A DNA stretch of 64,000 nt from Arthrobacter gandavensis (GCF_015355785.1 NZ_JADKYW010000005.1:1057394-1121393); one strand, 5' to 3'; positions 1-9,846 are shown, counted from the stretch's first letter. The notes: generated from the sequence alone by a model not told the origin. Made by a program: numbers and translations.

Positions 1-1
1 C

Positions 2-370
2 GTTGACGGCACGGCGCTGCGGCTGCCAGCCGCTGCCCGGGACGCAGTACTGGAACTGCTCAGCCGGCTTGCCGCGGGCTCGGCCGTGACCCTCGCCTCC
101 GCATCACCGGATGGGGCGAAGGATCCCGTTGATTCCCCGGCGCACAATCCGCTGCTCACCACTTCCCAGGCTGCCGCTGCGGCCGGGATATCCCACACCT
201 ATCTGCGCAACCTGACCGACGCCGGGATTCTCCCCGTTGAATACCGCGGCACGCACCGCCGGATCAGGATGTCCGACGTCGAGGCCTGGCTGAAGTCCCA
301 GCGCGAACTCCGCGCTGCGAAGGCCGCGGCGCAGGGCGGGGACGTCACTTCAGGGGGGACTGATACCTAG
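2..370 (+). CDS. Excisionase-family DNA-binding protein (5' end cut by window edge)
   Basis: The reading frame is open from the first bases of the window, so the gene begins upstream; an internal GTG at 86 is unlikely to be the true start. The C-terminal part reads LTTSQAAAAAGIS..YLRNL..GILP..YRGTHRRIRMSDVEAWL, a MerR-like winged helix of the excisionase (HTH_17) type. The preceding residues (LRLPAAARDAVLELLSRL) match the N-terminal layout of antitoxin-like excisionase proteins often paired with PIN toxins in actinobacteria. No toxin gene follows; the next gene is ald, 88 bp downstream. DNA-binding call is firm, antitoxin role is inference. Confidence 0.75.
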   Translation, partial: VDGTALRLPAAARDAVLELLSRLAAGSAVTLASASPDGAKDPVDSPAHNPLLTTSQAAAAAGISHTYLRNLTDAGILPVEYRGTHRRIRMSDVEAWLKSQRELRAAKAAAQGGDVTSGGTDT

Positions 371-458
371 GAGCACCGCCGCCGTGCGGCTCCGCACACC
401 TGCTCACCAGCACAGCTGGTTCCACTCGTACTTTCAATTCTGTTGACCGGAGCAAAAC

Positions 459-1577
459 GTGATTATCGGTATCCCCAAAGAAATCAAGAACAATGAGTAC
501 CGCGTGGCCATTACGGCCTCCGGTGTCCACGAGCTGACTACCCGCGGACACACCGTCCTGGTTGAGGCCGGCGCCGGAGCCGGTTCGAATATTACCGACG
601 AGGAATATTCGATTGCGGGCGCCGATTTGGTTTCCGCAGCCGCGGACGTCTGGAAGCGCGCGGACATGATCCTCAAGGTGAAGGAACCCATCGCGGCGGA
701 GTACCAGTACTTCCGGCCCGGACTCATCCTTTTCACCTACCTGCACCTGGCCGCGACGGAGGAACTCACCCGCGCGCTGCTCGAATCCGGCGTCACCGCG
801 ATCGCCTACGAAACTGTCCAGGAAGGGCGGGCGCTGCCGCTGCTGGCTCCCATGTCCGAGGTTGCAGGACGCCTTTCAGTGCAGGTGGGCGCCCAGTGCA
901 TGATGGCACCCGCGGGCGGGCCGGGGCTGCTCCTTGGGGGCGTTCCCGGGGTGCGCCCGGCGAAGGTCGTGGTACTCGGGGCCGGCGTGGCCGGCACCAA
1001 CGCCGTCGCAGTTGCCGTAGGCGCCCACGCGGACGTGACGGTCCTGGACATCAACATCAACCGGCTGCGCGAACTCGATGCGCTCTACGCCGGACGCATC
1101 AAGACCGTGGCGTCCAATGCGTTCGAGATTGAGCGGGCACTGGTGGACGCAGACCTCGTAATCGGCTCCGTCCTGGTGCCCGGAGCCCGCGCCCCGAAGC
1201 TCGTGACCAATGACATGGTGGCCCGGATGAAGCCCGGCTCCGTGCTGGTGGACATCGCCGTCGATCAGGGCGGATGCTTCGAGGACAGCCGGCCCACAAC
1301 GCATGAGGATCCGACTTTCCGCGTGCACGGCTCCCTGTTCTATTGCGTGGCGAACATGCCCGGCGCCGTTCCCAACACCTCGACCTACGCGCTCACGAAC
1401 GTCACGCTTCCCTACGCTGTGGCGCTGGCGGATAAGGGCGTCCGTGCCGCGTTCGAGGATTCCCCGGCCCTGGCACGGGGGTTAAACATCGCCAACGGCG
1501 CCGTGACCCACCACTCGGTTTCCGATGCGCACGGACTCGCCCTGGCCGAGGGCTGGAAAGAGCTGGTTGCTCCGTAG
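459..1577 (+). CDS. ald: Alanine dehydrogenase
   Basis: Catalyses NAD-dependent reversible oxidative deamination of L-alanine to pyruvate and ammonia in the cytoplasm. At 372 aa it has the family's normal length. The N-terminus IIGIPKEIKNNEYRVAIT is the family signature, with a substrate-site stretch around residues 70-100 (ILKVKEP, TYLHLAA) and a Rossmann glycine motif (VVVLGAGVAGTNA) near residue 170. Start is GTG. It is transcribed alone. Its original 3' terminator has been split by an insertion sequence, so read-through into that element is possible. Confidence 0.97.
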   Translation: MIIGIPKEIKNNEYRVAITASGVHELTTRGHTVLVEAGAGAGSNITDEEYSIAGADLVSAAADVWKRADMILKVKEPIAAEYQYFRPGLILFTYLHLAATEELTRALLESGVTAIAYETVQEGRALPLLAPMSEVAGRLSVQVGAQCMMAPAGGPGLLLGGVPGVRPAKVVVLGAGVAGTNAVAVAVGAHADVTVLDININRLRELDALYAGRIKTVASNAFEIERALVDADLVIGSVLVPGARAPKLVTNDMVARMKPGSVLVDIAVDQGGCFEDSRPTTHEDPTFRVHGSLFYCVANMPGAVPNTSTYALTNVTLPYAVALADKGVRAAFEDSPALARGLNIANGAVTHHSVSDAHGLALAEGWKELVAP

Positions 1578-1593
1578 CCCGCTCGAACGGGAG

Positions 1594-1606
1594 AAGGCCG
1601 GCAGCC
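1594..1606 (+). terminator. Left half of an interrupted bidirectional terminator
   Basis: AAGGCCGGCAGCC here is the exact reverse complement of GGCTGCCGGCCTT at 3051-3063. With the insertion sequence and one copy of its 3-bp duplication removed, the two halves form a perfect 13-bp stem with loop TTGGG between the convergent genes ald and the MFS transporter. There is no T tract on either side. Confidence 0.7.
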
Positions 1607-1607
1607 T

Positions 1608-1632
1608 TGAACTGCTCCCCGAAAGTTGGACT
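1608..1632 (+). repeat. IS3-family left inverted repeat
   Basis: Perfect 25-bp inverted copy of the right end at 3019-3043. Its outer 14 bp recur inverted at 1650-1663, just before orfA. Confidence 0.95.
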
Positions 1633-1663
1633 GAGAAATCAGTTCACTCTCGGGGAGCAGTTC
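1609..1663 (+). promoter_or_regulatory. Hairpin in IS left end that would sequester the orfA ribosome binding site
   Basis: GAACTGCTCCCCGA (1609-1622) pairs perfectly with TCGGGGAGCAGTTC (1650-1663). An inner stem around ACTGA/TCAGT (1630-1634 and 1639-1643) closes a GAAA loop, giving a nearly continuous 55-nt hairpin. The Shine-Dalgarno GGGGAG (1652-1657), 7 nt before the ATG at 1665, is buried in the stem. A transcript entering from outside would fold and hide this site, while one starting inside the left arm would not. Other insertion sequences are known to limit transposase made from read-through RNA this way; it is inferred here. Confidence 0.65.
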
Positions 1664-1664
1664 T

Positions 1665-2153
1665 ATGCACAGCAGCAGTTCATTGTCGGAAGAGCAGCGT
1701 GAGGCAGCGGTAGCCTTATTTGAGCTGGGTTGGGGGTACAAGTCGGTAGCCATGAAGCTTGGCGTGAGCAAGAAGGCTGCAAACGGGTTATACGACCGCT
1801 GGAGAGTGCGCGGAGGGACAACACTATTGGCCAAGCCAACCAAGCGTAAGTTTTCGTTTGAGTTCAAGCTCATGGTTGTTCAGCGCTTTCTTGCAGGAGA
1901 AACGAAGGTCGCCTTGGCTCAGGAGTTCCAGCTGTCCTCACCCAATCTCATCAAGGCGTGGGTCAGTAAGTACCGCAGCGAAGGCGAAGAGGGCTTGCGT
2001 CCTAAACCGAAGGGCCGTCCGAAAGCGCTGACCGAAGCTCCTGCGCGGCCGGTGTCGGAGCTTGAACGGTTGCGTAGGGAGAACGAGCGGCTGCGGGCAG
2101 AAGTAGCCTTCCTGGGAAAAGTTCAGGCCTTGAGGGGAAAGGAACGGCGCTAA
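1665..2153 (+). CDS. IS3-family transposase OrfA
   Basis: This 162-aa protein has two helix-turn-helix segments (about residues 8-45 and 65-105: AVALFELGWGYKSVAMKLGVS and FLAGETKVALAQEFQLSS) followed by a leucine-zipper-like stretch (ELERLRRENERLRAEV, about 128-145). This is the layout of IS150-like OrfA proteins, which bind the terminal repeats and multimerise. ATG start with GGGGAG 7 nt upstream. Its 3' end overlaps the open -1 frame of orfB, allowing an OrfAB fusion transposase. Confidence 0.93.
   Translation: MHSSSSLSEEQREAAVALFELGWGYKSVAMKLGVSKKAANGLYDRWRVRGGTTLLAKPTKRKFSFEFKLMVVQRFLAGETKVALAQEFQLSSPNLIKAWVSKYRSEGEEGLRPKPKGRPKALTEAPARPVSELERLRRENERLRAEVAFLGKVQALRGKERR
2114..2120 (+). 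promoter_or_regulatory. Candidate -1 ribosomal frameshift site G_GGA_AAA
   Basis: The heptamer GGGAAAA lies in X_XXY_YYZ phase in orfA (codons ctG-GGA-AAA). A second in-phase candidate, GGGAAAG, is at 2135-2141. The -1 frame is open from at least 2111 into orfB, so slippage at either would give the OrfAB fusion used as transposase by IS3 elements. Which site is used cannot be told from sequence. Confidence 0.6.
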
Positions 2154-2197
2154 AAGTCCGCGCTGTCATCGCCCTCAAGGCCGAGCACCGTCTGGAC

Positions 2198-3004
2198 TTG
2201 CTCCTTGACGTGGCCGGCTTGGCTCGGTCAACGTTTTTCTACCACCAAGCCCGCTTACAGAACCCGGACCCACAAGCTGAGCTCAAAGCCGCAGTCCGGG
2301 AAATCTTCGAGAAGAACCATGCCCGGTACGGTCACCGCCGCATCCACACGGTACTGGTCAAGCAGGGTTGGACCGTGGCGAAAAAGACCGTCTTGAAGCT
2401 GATGCGCTCTCTTCGGCTGGTCTGTAAAGTCCGGCGCAGGAAACGCTACGCCTCTTACCGCGGCGAGCAAGGTGTAGTGGCGCCGAACCTGTTGAACCGG
2501 GAATTCGAAGCTGCTGCACCAAACCAGAAATGGGTTACGGACGTGACTGAGTTCAGTGTCGGTGACCGCAAGCTCTATCTTTCACCGGTGATGGATCTCT
2601 ACGACCGGCAGGTAGTGTCTTTTTCGGTCGGGGACTCCCCGAACCTGGAGCTCACGAATTCGTGCCTGCGCGATGCCCTGGCCAGCCTAAGGTCTGGTGA
2701 AGCGCCGATGGTTCATTCGGATCAGGGCTTCCAGTATCAGCACCGGTCCTGGCGTGCTCTGCTCAATGATGCCGGCGCAGTCCAGTCAATGTCGCGCAAA
2801 GGTAACTGCTACGACAACGCGGTGATGGAGAACTTCTTCGGTCATCTGAAGGAAGAGCTGTTCCACCGGGTCCGGTTCCTGAACACCGATGCCCTGGCAG
2901 CGCAGCTCCGCGAGTACATCGGCTGGTACAACAATGAACGCATCTCGACAAAGCTCGAGGGCCTGAGCCCGGTGCAATACCGTGCTCAGGCCCTCGCGGC
3001 CTAG
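2198..3004 (+). CDS. IS3-family transposase OrfB (DDE integrase)
   Basis: This is the rve-type catalytic domain. The acidic triad is visible: D in KWVTDVTEF, D in PMVHSDQGFQY and E in NAVMENFFGHLKEE, with the family-typical YGHRRIH and ending in LSPVQYRA. The TTG at 2198 is only the first start-like codon. The frame is open upstream, and residues before it (KVRAVIALKAEHRLDLL) match OrfB N-termini, so the real protein is probably made as an OrfAB fusion by -1 frameshifting. Intact, with no internal stop. Confidence 0.93.
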   Translation: MLLDVAGLARSTFFYHQARLQNPDPQAELKAAVREIFEKNHARYGHRRIHTVLVKQGWTVAKKTVLKLMRSLRLVCKVRRRKRYASYRGEQGVVAPNLLNREFEAAAPNQKWVTDVTEFSVGDRKLYLSPVMDLYDRQVVSFSVGDSPNLELTNSCLRDALASLRSGEAPMVHSDQGFQYQHRSWRALLNDAGAVQSMSRKGNCYDNAVMENFFGHLKEELFHRVRFLNTDALAAQLREYIGWYNNERISTKLEGLSPVQYRAQALAA

Positions 3005-3018
3005 GATCTTATTTGGCC

Positions 3019-3043
3019 AGTCCAACTTTCGGGGAGCAGTTCA
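3019..3043 (-). repeat. IS3-family right inverted repeat
   Basis: Perfect 25-bp inverted copy of 1608-1632, located 15 bp after the orfB stop and followed by the CCT target duplication. Confidence 0.95.
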
Positions 3044-3050
3044 CCTTGGG

Positions 3051-3063
3051 GGCTGCCGGCCTT
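3051..3063 (-). terminator. Right half of the interrupted bidirectional terminator
   Basis: GGCTGCCGGCCTT is the exact complement of 1594-1606. It now stands alone 18 bp downstream of the MFS gene (minus strand), whose hairpin terminator is therefore split by the insertion. Confidence 0.7.
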
Positions 3064-3080
3064 TGCTGTCCGAAACAGGC

Positions 3081-4412
3081 CTAGTGCGAAACCGGAACCT
3101 TAGCGGCAGCGCCCCGGAGCACCGGCGCGCCAAGCATCGAAATGACGACGGCGCCGAGTGCCATGGGAATAACGAACAGTAAGTACAGATCCCCCGGGGT
3201 CCAGCCGCCGTCGATGAGGCCACCGGCCAGGATGGGGGAAACGATCGCTCCGACCCGGCCCATGCCGATCACCAGTCCCAGGGCGGTGCCGCGGACCTCG
3301 GAATCGTAATAGGTGGGGCTGATGGCCAGCATGCCGGCGATCGGTGCGTTGGAGCCGAAGCCCACCAGGGCGGCGGCGAACAGCGCCAGCGGCAGCGAAC
3401 CTTCGGTGGAGTTGGCGAACACCACAAAGGTCGCTGCGCCGATCACGAAGAACACCGCCAGGACCCGGCGCATGTCATAGCGGGAGCCGAAGACACCCAG
3501 CACCACCGCGCCGGTGATCGCGCCGACGCTGAAGAGCACGCCGGCGTTGATGCCGTCCTGCGCACTGAAACCGCTCGCGGTGATCAGCTTGGGGGTCCAG
3601 GAGTTCGCGAAGTAAAAGCTGGCCATGAGGATGAAGTACGCCAGGGAGAGCAGGATGGTGCGCCGGGCGTTGGCTCCGGTGAGGACGTCCGCGAAGCGGG
3701 ACTTCTTCTCTCCGCGCGGTGCCGGTTCGGGCAGCTCCGCCACTGGCTCCTGGCCAATGGCGCGCAGGGTCTTGTTGATCCGTTCGAGCGCGCCGGCCGG
3801 GCGTCGCACCGAGAGGTAGTCAATGGACTCGGGCAGCACCTTCAGTACCAGCGGGATCATGATCAGGGTGGCAATGCTGCCGAAGAGGAAGGCTGATCGC
3901 CAGCCGAAGGAGGCGATCAGCACGCCTGTCACCAGCCCGCCCAGCACGCCGCCCACGGGCTGGCCGATGCTGACGATTGCCAGGGCGGTGGAGCGCCGCT
4001 TGGCGTTGGAGAACTCCGAGGCGAAGACGTTGATGGTCGCCTGCAGCGTTCCAATGGCAACGCCGGTGATCAGGCGCAGGACCAGCAGCACTTCGTAGGA
4101 CGGAGCGAAGACGGAGGCAAACATGCCTGCCGCGACGACGCAGACACCGATCAGCAGGGTCTTCTGGCGGCCGATGATGTCCGCGATGGTCGAGACGAAA
4201 ATGGAGCCAACAGCCATGCCGACCAGCGCTGCGCTGAGCAGGAAGCCGAGCTGGGCGCCGTTGAGGTCCCACTCCGCTGAGACCGCGGAGGCGCTGAAGG
4301 CCATGACCAGGACGTCGAAACCGTCGATCATGTAGAGAGCTGTACAAATTGCAATGATTCCGACTTGCCGCCGGCTCAGGGTGGAATCTTCGATCCGGTC
4401 TTTGAGGTGCAT
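3081..4412 (-). CDS. MFS transporter, aromatic acid:H+ symporter (AAHS) type
   Basis: This 443-aa, about 12-helix membrane protein likely imports a small carboxylate with protons. Helix 1 carries MIDGFDVLVMAF, the DGxD motif of aromatic acid:H+ symporters (PcaK/BenK relatives). The loop 2-3 motif is ADIIGRQK, and a hydrophilic central loop lies near residues 200-235. Substrate cannot be assigned, because no aromatic degradation gene is nearby. It is transcribed toward ald. Confidence 0.85.
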   Translation of the reverse strand: MHLKDRIEDSTLSRRQVGIIAICTALYMIDGFDVLVMAFSASAVSAEWDLNGAQLGFLLSAALVGMAVGSIFVSTIADIIGRQKTLLIGVCVVAAGMFASVFAPSYEVLLVLRLITGVAIGTLQATINVFASEFSNAKRRSTALAIVSIGQPVGGVLGGLVTGVLIASFGWRSAFLFGSIATLIMIPLVLKVLPESIDYLSVRRPAGALERINKTLRAIGQEPVAELPEPAPRGEKKSRFADVLTGANARRTILLSLAYFILMASFYFANSWTPKLITASGFSAQDGINAGVLFSVGAITGAVVLGVFGSRYDMRRVLAVFFVIGAATFVVFANSTEGSLPLALFAAALVGFGSNAPIAGMLAISPTYYDSEVRGTALGLVIGMGRVGAIVSPILAGGLIDGGWTPGDLYLLFVIPMALGAVVISMLGAPVLRGAAAKVPVSH

Positions 4413-4496
4413 TCCTCAAATGCTAAAGGAGATGAGGGACACACCGTGATTTCGGTCGCGTTGGGTGGAGGCGGTTACGCGGCAGTCTCCGGAAAA

Positions 4497-5549
4497 TCAG
4501 ATTCCTGCGTGGATCTGCCGTATAATTTCCAACCCCCGCAGTGAATCCGCGGGGTCCACCGGCAAGGCCCCACCATCCAGAACAGCAGTCGCAAGGCCGG
4601 CATAGAAGTCCTGGTAGCGCCCGGCTTCCGTGGGCACCGCGGCACTGGAGGCAGCTGTTCCCAGCAGTCCCCAGTCCGCCAGTTCCTCTTCCCCGTACCC
4701 CGGATCTCCGGGAAGCATCCCAGCATCGAGCTGGGCTTCCTGCGGATCGGCTCCGCGCTTGGTCCAGGCCGCTTTGGACCCGGTCACGCGGAACCTCGCC
4801 CCCGGCCGCGGGGACAGGGAATTCATCCACAGGTGGGACAGGACGCCCGAGTCATGCTGCAGGACCACGAACACGTCGTCGTCGGGGCCGCCGTCCTCCC
4901 GCCGGGAGCGTACTTCGGCATAGGCAGGTTTGGCTGGGCCGAAAAGCTGCAGTGCTTGGTCAACCAGGTGGGGGCCCAGGTCGAAAAGGATTCCGCCGCC
5001 GTCGTCCGTCCCCGCTTCCCGTTTCCAGGCTTTGGCAACCGCGGGCTTGAAGGACTCCATTCGGGATTCGAACCGGGTGACCGTTCCGAGGTCGCCGCGT
5101 TCAAGCAGGCCTTTCAGCGTGAGGAAATCCCCGTCCCACCGCCTGTTCTGGAAAACCGAGAGCACCTTGCCTGCAGCGGCAGCTGTCTCCATCAGTTCCC
5201 GTGCGGCCTGCGGAGAATGCGCGAACGGCTTGTCAACCACTGCATGAAGTCCGGACCGCAGTGCAGCGAGGCCCAGCGAGGCATGCGTTGCAGGCGGGGT
5301 GCTGATGACAGCAAGGTCCAAATCTGCGGCTAGGTCCAGGGCCGCTTCGGCGGAAGGCACGACGGCGGCACCCGGGTAGGCCTTCGCAGCAGCCTGGGCG
5401 CGGGCAGGGTCGGAGGTGACGATCACATCCAGTGAGTACCGCGGATCTGCTTCAAGCAGCGGAGCATGGAAGACCCGCCCGCCCAGGCCGTAGCCGAAGA
5501 GCAGGGTACGCAGCGGAGCGTAGTCTCCGGGCCGGGGTGCCTCGGTCAC
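4497..5549 (-). CDS. Gfo/Idh/MocA-family NAD(P)-dependent oxidoreductase
   Basis: This 350-aa protein has an N-terminal Rossmann fold (LLFGYGLGGRVFHAPLL, residues 13-29), the VDKPFAHS motif near residue 100 carrying the conserved lysine, and a C-terminal substrate domain with DLGPHLVDQAL near residue 190. Family members oxidise or reduce sugars, inositols and related polyols; the substrate is not deducible. Its ATG overlaps the stop of the upstream ANTAR gene by 4 bp (5546-5549), so the two are translationally coupled. Confidence 0.9.
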   Translation of the reverse strand: MTEAPRPGDYAPLRTLLFGYGLGGRVFHAPLLEADPRYSLDVIVTSDPARAQAAAKAYPGAAVVPSAEAALDLAADLDLAVISTPPATHASLGLAALRSGLHAVVDKPFAHSPQAARELMETAAAAGKVLSVFQNRRWDGDFLTLKGLLERGDLGTVTRFESRMESFKPAVAKAWKREAGTDDGGGILFDLGPHLVDQALQLFGPAKPAYAEVRSRREDGGPDDDVFVVLQHDSGVLSHLWMNSLSPRPGARFRVTGSKAAWTKRGADPQEAQLDAGMLPGDPGYGEEELADWGLLGTAASSAAVPTEAGRYQDFYAGLATAVLDGGALPVDPADSLRGLEIIRQIHAGI

Positions 5550-6283
5550 GAGGTCTGGAAATGCGTCGAGGAAGGTGCGCCGTTGAGCTTGGCGACTATC
5601 TCTCCCGCCAGGACCTTGAGCTTAAGGTTCCTGCTGTTCGAAGCCCGCTTCAGCGTCTCGAATGCCTCACCCTGGGAACAGCGGTTCTGGCCCATGATGA
5701 TGCCGATTGCCAAGTCAATATCCGTACGCGACTGCAGAACGGACTGCAGGTCCTCAACCGTGGAGGCTCGCTGGGACATGCGGACCGCCAGCCGGAGTGC
5801 CATCGATGCCTCCTGGGCGTAGGACCGCGCGACCCGCTTGAACTCGTCATCGAAGGTATTGGCTGAACGGGAGTACAGGTTCAATGCGGCTCGTGCGTGG
5901 CCCTCCAGTGTAAGCGGCACCGCGTACATCGACCTCATGCCCTGGGACATGACGTGGTGCATATAGTCCGGCCAGCGTTCATCTGCGGAGGTGTCCGGCA
6001 CGTCAACGGCTTCATGGACACGGAGCGCGTGGAGGCAGGGGCCGTCGTCGAAGGCGTACTGCATCTCATCCATTTCCAGGGCGGCGCTGTCGCTGCTGGC
6101 AACGGTGTAGCTGTGTCCCCGGGAGCGCTGCAGTGTGATACCGCAGTAGACCCTGCCCCGCGAGGAAAGGGAGGAGGCGCTGAGCCGGGCGAGCTGCTGA
6201 AGGAATTCCAGCACGTCTTCATGGTGGATCAGCAGGTCCTGCAGCTGTGCTGCCGTGGCGGTCGCAGACCTCAGGTCGTCCAT
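5546..6283 (-). CDS. GAF and ANTAR domain regulator
   Basis: A sensory GAF domain spans about residues 30-155 and an ANTAR domain about 170-230 (TDIDLAIGIIMGQNRCSQGEAFETLKRAS). ANTAR domains bind paired RNA hairpins and act as transcription antiterminators. The ATG at 6283 is preferred, with AAGGA about 10 nt upstream; an in-frame start at 6331 would add 16 residues. It lacks a receiver domain, so the GAF domain presumably senses the signal. The downstream oxidoreductase gene overlaps its stop, but no target hairpins were identified. Confidence 0.88.
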   Translation of the reverse strand: MDDLRSATATAAQLQDLLIHHEDVLEFLQQLARLSASSLSSRGRVYCGITLQRSRGHSYTVASSDSAALEMDEMQYAFDDGPCLHALRVHEAVDVPDTSADERWPDYMHHVMSQGMRSMYAVPLTLEGHARAALNLYSRSANTFDDEFKRVARSYAQEASMALRLAVRMSQRASTVEDLQSVLQSRTDIDLAIGIIMGQNRCSQGEAFETLKRASNSRNLKLKVLAGEIVAKLNGAPSSTHFQTS

Positions 6284-6406
6284 AGTGCAATGTTCCTTTT
6301 CGAGCCCTGGTGAACCGCGCTGTGCGCGCACGATTGTCGTGTCAGAGCTTAGATACTACGATATCGGGATACGGTCAAGACGCGGCCATGGCTTCTGCAT
6401 ACCTTT

Positions 6407-6610
6407 ATGGAGTTATCGATGGGCCTGCCGGCGCACTTGCCGATCTGCCACCATTGCGGCGTTGACGATTACCTGATTTACGAGTTCTACACTCCACCGA
6501 CCGGGGACAGTCCCGGGGTTGTGAGTTACACCTGCTCCGCCTGCGAGACCTTCGCCGGCCATGACGTGCCCGCCGGCTGGGTTCCGCCAGGGTGGCATGT
6601 TGGGGGCTGA
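6407..6610 (+). CDS. Small putative zinc-ribbon protein
   Basis: This 67-aa protein has two cysteine pairs, ICHHCG near residue 14 and YTCSACE near residue 43, spaced as in a treble-clef/zinc ribbon and presumably binding one zinc ion. A second in-frame ATG lies at 6419. The rest is aromatic- and proline-rich. Function not recognised. The next gene starts inside its 3' end. Confidence 0.6.
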   Translation: MELSMGLPAHLPICHHCGVDDYLIYEFYTPPTGDSPGVVSYTCSACETFAGHDVPAGWVPPGWHVGG

Positions 6611-7019
6611 TTCCCGGCCCCCGTTTCCCGGAGGACTCACCCTGCTGCTTGGTGCGGCCGCGCATCTCTCCTCCGAAGCCACCCGCCTGTTCCTGGCCGA
6701 CCTCTCGCTGAGCGAGCACTCCGTGCGCGTCCTGCAGGCGCTCACGGCGCCGGGAATGCCTGCCGCGAGGGTGGCCATACTGACCCGCCTGAGCCTGGAG
6801 GAAGCTTCATTCGCCCTGGCATCCCTGCACCAGGCTGGCTATGCCCGGCCCCGGCGTCCGGGCCGATGGTCCCGCACGCCCTCCGGCGCTGCGATGGTGG
6901 AGGAACTCGCGGCCGTTAAGAAGAAATGCGACGCGCGCGCCGGCGAGACGGAGCTTCGTCAGGCCCTCTACACACTCATCCGGTCCATGGAAGACGAAGA
7001 AACGCCGGATCCGGTGTAG
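6597..7019 (+). CDS. MarR-like winged-helix protein
   Basis: About 140 aa. The segment SLSEHSVRVLQALTAPGMPAARVA..LSLEEASFALASLHQAGYARPR matches the helix-turn-helix plus wing of MarR-type regulators, with a charged C-terminal helix. The start is uncertain: ATG 6597 overlaps the preceding small gene by 14 bp, ATG 6561 would overlap more, and neither has a clear Shine-Dalgarno. Ligand and targets unknown. Convergent with the catalase gene. Confidence 0.6.
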   Translation: MLGADSRPPFPGGLTLLLGAAAHLSSEATRLFLADLSLSEHSVRVLQALTAPGMPAARVAILTRLSLEEASFALASLHQAGYARPRRPGRWSRTPSGAAMVEELAAVKKKCDARAGETELRQALYTLIRSMEDEETPDPV

Positions 7020-7042
7020 ATCCCTCTTTGCCGGCCTAAGAC

Positions 7043-7085
7043 GGCGGCGGGCCCGGAGCAGCACTGATGCCCCGGACCCGCCGCC
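7043..7085 (+). terminator. Bidirectional hairpin terminator
   Basis: A GC-rich stem of 14 bp (7043-7056 with 7072-7085) carries one mismatch. It lies between the MarR-like gene (+) and the catalase gene (-), which converge. It lacks a long T run. Confidence 0.6.
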
Positions 7086-7111
7086 GGTCTCTGGCGGTTG
7101 GTACCCTGCCG

Positions 7112-9334
<2,223 letters not shown>

Positions 9335-9604
9335 GTGGCCTCCATCTAGTGGAACTGATCGCCGCGCCTGGAGCGCGGCTCCGGAATCAGCCTATCGAAA
9401 AATAGTAAGGATGCTTAACAAGCGGGTGGGTTGGGCCGGTACACACGAAGAAACGGATCCGCCAGTAGGGGGATACAGGCAGATCCGTCTCCGTGGGGAT
9501 GCATCCCCTACCGCTCCGGCAGCAGACCCGCAGTGGGCCGGCGAACTGGAGCGGACTTCAATGGGCCCGGCAGGCGGCGCGGGCGTCGGTATGCTGCGGT
9601 TGCG
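9335..9604. other. Non-coding stretch with an imperfect hairpin
   Basis: No gene seen in 270 bp. GAAACGGATCCGCC (9450-9463) pairs with GGCAGATCCGTCTC (9478-9491) apart from one mismatch and one wobble, and a short perfect palindrome GGGGATGCATCCCC follows. Either could terminate the minus-strand operon ending at 9605. The catalase promoter should lie near 9340-9420. Confidence 0.4.
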
Positions 9605-9796
9605 CTACTCCCAGAGACAGTCTGCCCAGGCGGCGTCCCGCAGGTAATCCCGTGCCGGCCCCACGTTGAAAAGTTCACCCCGGGACTCGACGTATCCCAT
9701 GCCGCGCATATCAGCGACTGTCTCTTCGTTGCAGCCCAAGACCGTTCCCAGGTCTTTGTCGTCAGCAGCCAGAACTACCTCATTCCGTTGCGACAT
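9605..9796 (-). CDS. Small acidic protein, unknown function
   Basis: A 63-aa ORF starting MSQRNEVVLAADDKDLG and ending WADCLWE, with an excellent AGGAGG about 9 nt before the ATG at 9796. That spacing favours this start over the in-frame one at 9829. It lies 50 bp downstream of the broken LanB-like gene on the same strand and is probably in the same transcript. Two cysteines, many acidic residues, no recognised domain. A precursor peptide or an accessory protein of the neighbouring enzyme is possible but unproven. Confidence 0.6.
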   Translation of the reverse strand: MSQRNEVVLAADDKDLGTVLGCNEETVADMRGMGYVESRGELFNVGPARDYLRDAAWADCLWE

Positions 9797-9846
9797 AGTG
9801 ACCGCCTCCTTCTCCTCGGCGCCCTCCACCGGTCCATCCGGGGAAA

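Larger units (their letters stand above)
1608..3043 (+). mobile_element. Complete IS3-family insertion sequence
   Basis: The element is 1436 bp. Perfect 25-bp terminal inverted repeats lie at 1608-1632 and 3019-3043; they start TGAACTGCTCCCC and end GGGGAGCAGTTCA, with the TG...CA tips typical of IS3. A 3-bp target duplication CCT flanks it (1605-1607 and 3044-3046). It carries orfA and orfB in the -1 frame arrangement of the family, both intact, so it looks recent and potentially active. The target is the stem-loop junction of the terminator between two convergent genes; no coding sequence is broken. Confidence 0.95.
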
